From Sanguinoderma infundibulare (lineage: Eukaryota > Basidiomycota > Agaricomycetes > Polyporales > Polyporaceae): a stretch of 21,853 nucleotides of DNA. The stretch covers positions 1-21,853 of the forward strand of contig JAVLRN010000057.1 of NCBI GenBank assembly GCA_032821775.1, in the 5' to 3' direction. The translations under genes and the position numbers were made by a program. A model generated the notes under the pieces. It saw only the letters and a list, made by a program, of their open reading frames with translations, made no database searches and was not told where the DNA came from. Positions within the stretch are counted from its first letter, which is position 1; every line of letters starts with the position of its first letter. Of the stretch, positions 17,560 to 21,853 are shown piece after piece.

Positions 17560-17863
17560 AAACCCTCATCTTAGCGGGAGGACAATTTGCAGCCAAGCTT
17601 ATATTAAACATAATTATTCTATATATTTTTATATACTTTTCTTTGTTTTTAAGAATAATCATATTTTGTTTTTATTAAAAAAAGAAATAGAATTGTGCAA
17701 ATAAAGATTAATATTTGAAGGTTCAACGACTAGAAAGTGAGTATTTATGTAAACAATAATCTTTCCACGGATCCCCTCCAATAGATTAATCTATTGATGA
17801 AATAGTCTGAACAACAGCGTAAGTTGTTGAAATAATATTAAATGTATTATGATAACAAATTTG
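16310..17863 (+). mobile_element. cox3 group I intron
   Basis: The exon ends TTACATGGGT and the intron starts with a segment containing AGCCCC. This pairs with the exon TGGG through the splice-site U-G (P1). The intron ends in G17863 before TACATGTTATT. The ribozyme core follows the HEG: GACAATTTGCAGCCAAGC near 17580, GTTCAACGACTAGAAAGTGA near 17721, and GATGAAATAGTCTGAAC near 17798, with P7 strands GACTA and TAGTC. The core is almost the same as that of rnl intron 1. Confidence 0.9.
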
Positions 17864-18036
17864 TACATGTTATTATAGGAACAATATTTATTGCAGTAGG
17901 TTTCTTTAGAATAATCAATTATCATTTAACAAATAGTCACCATATTGGATATGAAGCAAGTATCTTATACTGGCACTTTGTAGATGTGGTATGGTTATTT
18001 TTATTTATTGCAGTATATTACTGGGGTGGAAACTAA
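17864..18036 (+). CDS. cox3: cytochrome c oxidase subunit 3, exon 2
   Basis: This exon completes Cox3 with [36 protein letters not shown] and the end VYYWGGN, all strongly conserved. It starts with the last two bases of the split Leu codon and ends at TAA 18034-18036. Together the exons give 810 bases (269 residues plus stop). Confidence 0.96.
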
Positions 18037-18248
18037 TTTATAATTTATAATCTCTATCACCGGTAGAAATAAATAATCTATTAAATAGATAGATATTCAA
18101 ATAAAAATATTATAAATTATTATTCTATGTATAACCATAAAAATATAGTTTAATATTTATATAATTATATTTTATAAAAAAATCAAAGGGATAAAAATAT
18201 GAAAACCCTATTTATAAAATAATTTAACATAAAATGAAGTAGTCTTCA

Positions 18249-18279
18249 TTTTCTTTTCATATTATTGGTACCCAAAGGA
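18249..18279 (+). repeat. leader-like repeat upstream of nad4L
   Basis: Second copy of the element at 11405-11435: same order, 28 of 31 bases identical, ending about 21 bases before the nad4L ATG. It may be the original copy, with the HEG copy derived from it. Confidence 0.7.
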
Positions 18280-18299
18280 TAAGCTAAATATTTAAACCT

Positions 18300-18567
18300 A
18301 TGAATTTATCATTATTTTTATTTTTAATTGGTGTTTTAGGATTTATTTTAAATAGAAAAAAACATAATATTAATGATTATAGCAATAGAAATAATGCTAT
18401 TAGCTGTAACCTTATTAGTGTTAATAAGTTCATTTAGTTTTGACGATGCTATCGGACAAAATTTTAGTATCTTTATTATATCAATAGCAGGTGCAGAATC
18501 AGTAATAGGTTTAAGTATTTTAGTTGCTTTTTATAGATTAAGAGGAAATATCTCTTTAAGAACATAA
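18300..18567 (+). CDS. nad4L: NADH dehydrogenase subunit 4L (one frameshift)
   Basis: Nad4L is a small three-helix subunit in the complex I membrane arm. The ATG at 18300 opens MNLSLFLFLIGVLGFILNRK. One extra A in the A7 run at about 18356-18362 then shifts the frame; removing it gives NIILMIIAIEIMLLAV and the conserved SIAGAESVIGLSILVAFYRL, with a TAA at 18565-18567. The corrected length is 88 residues, normal for the family. The stop overlaps the nad5 start by one base (TAATG), so the two are probably co-transcribed and translationally linked. A leader-like repeat shared with an intron endonuclease lies upstream. Confidence 0.94.
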
Positions 18568-18994
18568 TGTATTTATCAATATTAATTTTTCCTTTATTAG
18601 GGAGTTTTGTTTCAGGTTTATTAGGTAGAAAAAATAGGTGTGACTGGTGCTCATATCATCACATGTACTTGCTTAATAATATCATCAATTTTAGCTACTT
18701 TAGCTTTTTATGAAGTAGGTTTATGTGGTTCTCCAGTATTAGTTCATTTATGTTCATGGATGGATTCAGAAATATTAAGTATTCAATGGGAATTTTTATT
18801 TGATCAATTAACAGTATCAATGTTTATACCTGTACTTTATATTTCATCTTTAATCCATATTTTTTCTACTAATTATATGGCAGAAGATCCTCACAATCAA
18901 AGGTTCTTTTCTTATTTATCATTATTCACATTCTTTATGTTAGTATTAGTTTTCTGGTGCTAATTATTTTGTAATGTTTGTAGGTTGGGAAGGT
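18567..18994 (+). CDS. nad5: NADH dehydrogenase subunit 5, exon 1 (two frameshifts)
   Basis: Nad5 is the largest antiporter-like proton pump of complex I. The ATG at 18567 overlaps the nad4L stop. The start [20 protein letters not shown] is typical. One extra A at about 18630-18635 breaks the frame; after it come [26 protein letters not shown], and [20 protein letters not shown] second extra base (T run at about 18950-18953) hides [14 protein letters not shown], the conserved end of this exon. The splice site after GAAGGT at 18994 pairs with GCCTT in the intron. Both indels are in homopolymers. Confidence 0.93.
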
Positions 18995-19764
18995 AAATTA
19001 AATTGCCTTAAATGGTATTATCTTAATAATCTTTATTGGTGTCCTAGCGAATTTAATATTGTTTTATTTTCATTACCATTGCATATATCTGAGCAAATAA
19101 ATAAAACAAGAATAACTTCCTTAGAAAGAATAGGTCCTCATAAGTATAGATATAATTTCCATAATAATAGGTTCATTATTAGGTGATGGTCATTTAGAAA
19201 AAAGAAAAAAAGGAATAGGAACTAGAATGAAATTTGAACAATCAAATAAAAATGTAGAATATTTAATGTGGTTTCATTCTTATTTATCTACTAGAGGTTA
19301 TTGTAATATTAATAAACCTAAACTAAAAAAAAGAATTAGAAAAAAATGGGGAAATATATTTTCATTATAGTATAAATACTTATACTTTTTCTAGCTTTAA
19401 TTGGATTCATGATATGTTTTATACCTTATGTGAAGGAAAATATGTTAAAATAATACCTCATAATATAGAACAAATTTTAAGTCCACTTGCTTTAGCTATA
19501 TGGTTTATGGATGATGGTAGTAAATTAAAAAAAGGAGCAAAAATAGCTACTAATTGTTTTACATATAAAGAACTTTCACAATTATGTGAAATATTAAAAA
19601 ACAAATTCAATCTTACAGTTACAATACACTCAGGAGGAAAAAATAAAGGATATACTTTATATGTTTCTAGTCAATCTATGTCTACTTTTTCTAATATTAT
19701 TAAACCTTATATGGTATCTACTTTATATTATAAATTAGGAGAGATTATTAATTTAATACCATAG
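18995..19764 (+). CDS. LAGLIDADG homing endonuclease in nad5 intron 1 (two frameshifts)
   Basis: The frame continues from nad5 exon 1 into KLNCLKWYYLNN, and later SLERIGPHK. An extra base near 19142-19147 shifts it, after which IIGSLLGDGHLEKRKKG gives motif 1. A second extra base in an A run near 19340-19347 shifts it again, after which FNWIHDMFYTLCEGKYVK and IWFMDDGSKLK (motif 2) follow. The gene ends at a TAG at 19762-19764. The segments together make one ordinary double-motif endonuclease fused to exon 1. The first break is not in a homopolymer, so real decay cannot be excluded. Confidence 0.8.
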
Positions 19765-20147
19765 TAAAAAAATGTAAATCTTTAGAAAAATTGAAATGAA
19801 GAATAAAGATTCATTTATATTTAATTCATTATGAATATGAATATGAATAACATTTTTTTGCGACATTATTGAAAACGATCAAAAATTAATAAGCTTTTTT
19901 TTATAGATCGTCGGTTTCATTTTAAATCGCTATCGACTAGTTCAATAATGGGTGCCTGAAATGGTGCTTAATGCATAGTCAGAATCTTCATCTTTGTTTC
20001 AACCTAATTTGACAATGATGTCAAGGCATGAAGTAAAACCTGATAGGTGTTCAATGTACAGGAAATAAAGAAAAAAGCTTTCTATATGTGTCACAATTAG
20101 ACCTATAGAGAAATTATATAATTTAAATTTCTTTATTTTAAGATTTG
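18995..20147 (+). mobile_element. nad5 group I intron 1
   Basis: The exons join as GGGAAGGT and ATTGGAGTAG (Glu-Gly-Ile-Gly-Val). P1 is AAGGT against GCCTT with the terminal U-G. The intron ends in G20147. The core lies after the HEG: GACTA near 19934 and TAGTC near 19976 give P7. A 10-bp perfect inverted repeat, CATTATTGAA (19864-19873) with TTCAATAATG (19941-19950), and ACGATC/GATCGT inside it form the nearby helices. The core differs from those of the rnl and cox3 introns. Confidence 0.83.
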
Positions 20148-20243
20148 ATTGGAGTAGTTTCTTATTTATTAATTAACTTCTGGTTTACTAGAATTCAAGC
20201 TAATAAAGCAGCAATATTAGCCTTAACTATGAATAGAGTAGGT
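20148..20243 (+). CDS. nad5: NADH dehydrogenase subunit 5, exon 2 (32 codons)
   Basis: This 96-base micro-exon encodes [15 protein letters not shown] and [17 protein letters not shown], a highly conserved part of Nad5, with no indel. It is squeezed between two introns, each over 1 kb. Its ends fit group I rules on both sides: it begins after a G-ended intron and ends in T20243. Confidence 0.95.
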
Positions 20244-21527
20244 GCTTTGAGAGGTAGGATCTCTCTATTGTGCCTAAAACTATCAAAGTCCGGGGACGCC
20301 CTAAAGCTTATGATACCAAGCTATCTTCGAAAGGCTATAAGTGGCCAGACTAATACTCTGGGTATGGTAACAAGTCATAAGATGAGTGAAAACGAAATGG
20401 GTTATCGCGGATCTAAGTCAGAATTTATTAAACAAAACCCACAGCCAAATTATATAAATTCTGTAAAAGAGCAACGAGTAGATGGTAGTTGGAGCAATTC
20501 TTTATTAAGTAATTAGCTCTTAAGGTGTACTCTAATGGGTTTCGAAAGAAACTATCAAATCAAAGTCCTTTCTAAACAATTAAAAAATAAAACAAATTTT
20601 TGTACCAGCGCCTATGCGCAAGTTCAATTAACTAAGTTAGATCCTTGGTTTGTGACTGGTTTTTGCGACGGTGAAGCTTCTTTCAGTGTATCCATATCTA
20701 TAGATAAACGGATAAAAGGAAGAGTTGGATGGACCGTAAAACCGAGTTTTCAAATCTCTTTACATTCTAGGGATATGAAATTATTATTACAATTACAATA
20801 ATTTTTTGCCTGCGGAAGCATCGTTAGCAAAAATAACCGAAGCGAAAAAAGCTTTAGAGTAAACTCACTTCATGATTTAACAAATTTTATAATACCACAC
20901 TTTGTAAATTTTCCTTTACTTTCTCAAAAAGCTGCGGATTTTGAATTATTTAAACAAATTGTTAACCTTATTAACACTAAGGTTCACTTGACTGACGTAG
21001 GATTACTGCAAATTATTAATATTAGAGCCTCAATGAACTTAGGCCTATCTGGTTTGCAAAAATCTGAGTTTGTTAATTATAAACCAGTGCCTCGACCAAT
21101 TATTAAATATACTGAAATTCCAAATCCTAATTGGATAGCAGGATTTGCAAGCGCTGAAGGTTGCTTTTTAGTTACTATTTCTAAATCTAATAAAAATAAA
21201 ATAGGTCAAATTGTTCAATTAATCTTTAAAATTTCGCAACATCATAGAGACAAAATTTTATTAGAGTTAATAACTAAATATTTGAATTGTGGTGCCGTTT
21301 ATTATCACAGTGAAAATGCTAAAGTTTTTAAAGTGGGTAAATTTGTAGACATTAATAATAAAATTATTCCTTTTTTTAAAGCTTATTCAATTAAGGGGAT
21401 CAAACAATTAGATTTTCAAGATTTTTGTGGAATTGCTACTTTAATAGGTGAAGGTAAGCATCTAAGCCCTATAGGAATAGCTAAAATTCAATTAATCAAA
21501 GATAAAATGAACACAAAAAGAAAATAA
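20244..21527 (+). pseudogene. LAGLIDADG endonuclease in nad5 intron 2, two in-frame nonsense codons
   Basis: The frame runs on from nad5 exon 2 through the ribozyme core ([30 protein letters not shown]) into the enzyme: CTLMGFERNYQIKVLSKQL and motif 1 WFVTGFCDGEASFSV near 20648. Motif 2 is NWIAGFASAEGCFLV near 21130, and the frame ends at a TAA at 21525-21527. The frame never shifts, but TAG at 20514-20516 and TAA at 20799-20801 interrupt it. The second replaces what is usually Glu in LQLQEFF. These are substitutions, not indels, so the gene looks truly decayed. Translation could in principle restart at the ATG at 20535, but the second stop would still truncate it after motif 1. Confidence 0.82.
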
Positions 21528-21564
21528 TCAAATTTTTAATTGCATGATAAATTTGACTGCCATG
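20244..21564 (+). mobile_element. nad5 group I intron 2
   Basis: Exons join as AGAGTAGGT and GATATGGGG (Val-Gly-Asp-Met-Gly). P1 uses AGGT against GCCT about 28 bases into the intron. The ribozyme core lies at the start: AGTCCGGGGACGCCCTAAAG near 20287 and the GGTATGGTAACAAGTCATAA region near 20362. It overlaps the beginning of the reading frame, a known arrangement in this type of intron. The intron ends in G21564. Confidence 0.85.
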
Positions 21565-21759
21565 GATATGGGGTTAAGTATAGGATTCTTTGCACTAATA
21601 GCCTTATTAGGTTCATTAAATTATTCAACATTATTTAGTTTAGCACCATTTATGAATAGTACAGCTATTGATGTTATTGGTATTTTATTATTAAGTGGAG
21701 CTATGGCTAAATCTGCACAAATTCCATTACATAGTTGGTTACCTGGCTCAATGGAGGGT
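21565..21759 (+). CDS. nad5: NADH dehydrogenase subunit 5, exon 3 (65 codons)
   Basis: The exon reads DMGLSIGFFALIALLGSLNY, then STLFSLAPFM and GILLLSGAMAKSAQIPLHSW, ending LPGSMEG. The LLSGAMAKSAQIPLHSWLP block is the ion-path core of Nad5. It ends in T21759, after GAGGGT. The normal continuation (PTPVSALIHAAT) is absent, so a further intron follows. Confidence 0.94.
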
Positions 21760-21853
21760 TTTAAAGTATTAAACATCATATTTTCACTATTATATATAAA
21801 TATCTTATATTGCTATACTTATTATTTAAGTTCATACGACATTAATATTGCTA
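21760..21853 (+). mobile_element. nad5 intron 3, start only
   Basis: After SMEG the sequence leaves the Nad5 pattern and becomes AT-rich, but the frame stays open to the window edge (FKVLNIIFSLLYINILYCYT). An in-frame fused HEG would look like this, but no motif is visible yet. Confidence 0.65.

Noticed and set aside
1344..18960. Programmed frameshifting or insertional RNA editing of the Physarum type
   Set aside because: The changes include both extra and missing bases, fall mainly in homopolymers and differ between genes, while cox3 and several long frames have none. Assembly error fits better.
20514..20516. TAG read as leucine, as in some chytrid mitochondria
   Set aside because: TAG ends other genes cleanly (cox3 HEG at 17557-17559, rnl intron 1 HEG at 12134-12136), no in-frame TAG occurs in the identified respiratory exons once the indels are allowed for, and the same HEG also has an in-frame TAA.
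1..21853. CRISPR arrays, bacterial operons or bacterial promoters
   Set aside because: No regularly spaced repeats or bacterial gene families occur. All recognisable genes are mitochondrial.

Overview
This window reads as part of a fungal mitochondrial genome. It is very AT-rich. It carries split respiratory genes (nad4, atp6, cox3, nad4L, nad5), a mitochondrial-type large-subunit rRNA gene, a cluster of ten tRNA genes, and many group I introns with LAGLIDADG homing-endonuclease genes (HEGs). The nad4L stop overlaps the nad5 start by one base (TAATG), a common fungal arrangement. The protein sequences look Dikarya-like, possibly basidiomycete, but I cannot fix the lineage from sequence alone.

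Layout. Bases 1-612 are the 3' part of a nad4 group I intron with the end of its HEG. The last nad4 exon (613-1468) follows, then an orphan membrane ORF (about 1618-1902). An AT-rich spacer (1903-2592) holds a 31-base copy of part of rnl. Ten tRNA genes follow (2593-4164): Ala, Phe, Thr, Gln(?), Lys, Tyr, Met, Ser(UGA), His, Met. atp6 is at 4678-5469, with a decayed HEG fragment directly behind it in the same frame (5485-5699). Next comes the only convincing minus-strand block: three orphan membrane-protein ORFs (6181-8289). rnl runs from about 8450 to about 15105. Three group I introns interrupt its peptidyl-transferase region, at the E. coli 2449, 2500 and about 2584 equivalents. cox3 (15673-18036) has one intron with an in-frame HEG carrying a C-terminal NUMOD1-like domain. 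nad4L (18300-18567) and nad5 (from 18567) close the window; nad5 already shows two complete introns and the start of a third.

How the parts work together. The proteins belong to respiratory complex I (nad4, nad4L, nad5), complex IV (cox3) and the ATP synthase Fo sector (atp6). rnl and the tRNAs serve their translation. The rest is largely selfish or decaying DNA: introns, HEGs at several stages from intact to pseudogene, rRNA fragments and the orphan minus-strand cassette.

Quality warning. nad4, atp6, nad4L, nad5 and several HEGs each contain one or two single-base indels that break the frame. Most lie in homopolymers and they go in both directions. This looks like uncorrected long-read assembly error, so those genes are probably intact in the organism. 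The two in-frame nonsense codons in the nad5 intron 2 HEG are substitutions and look like real decay.
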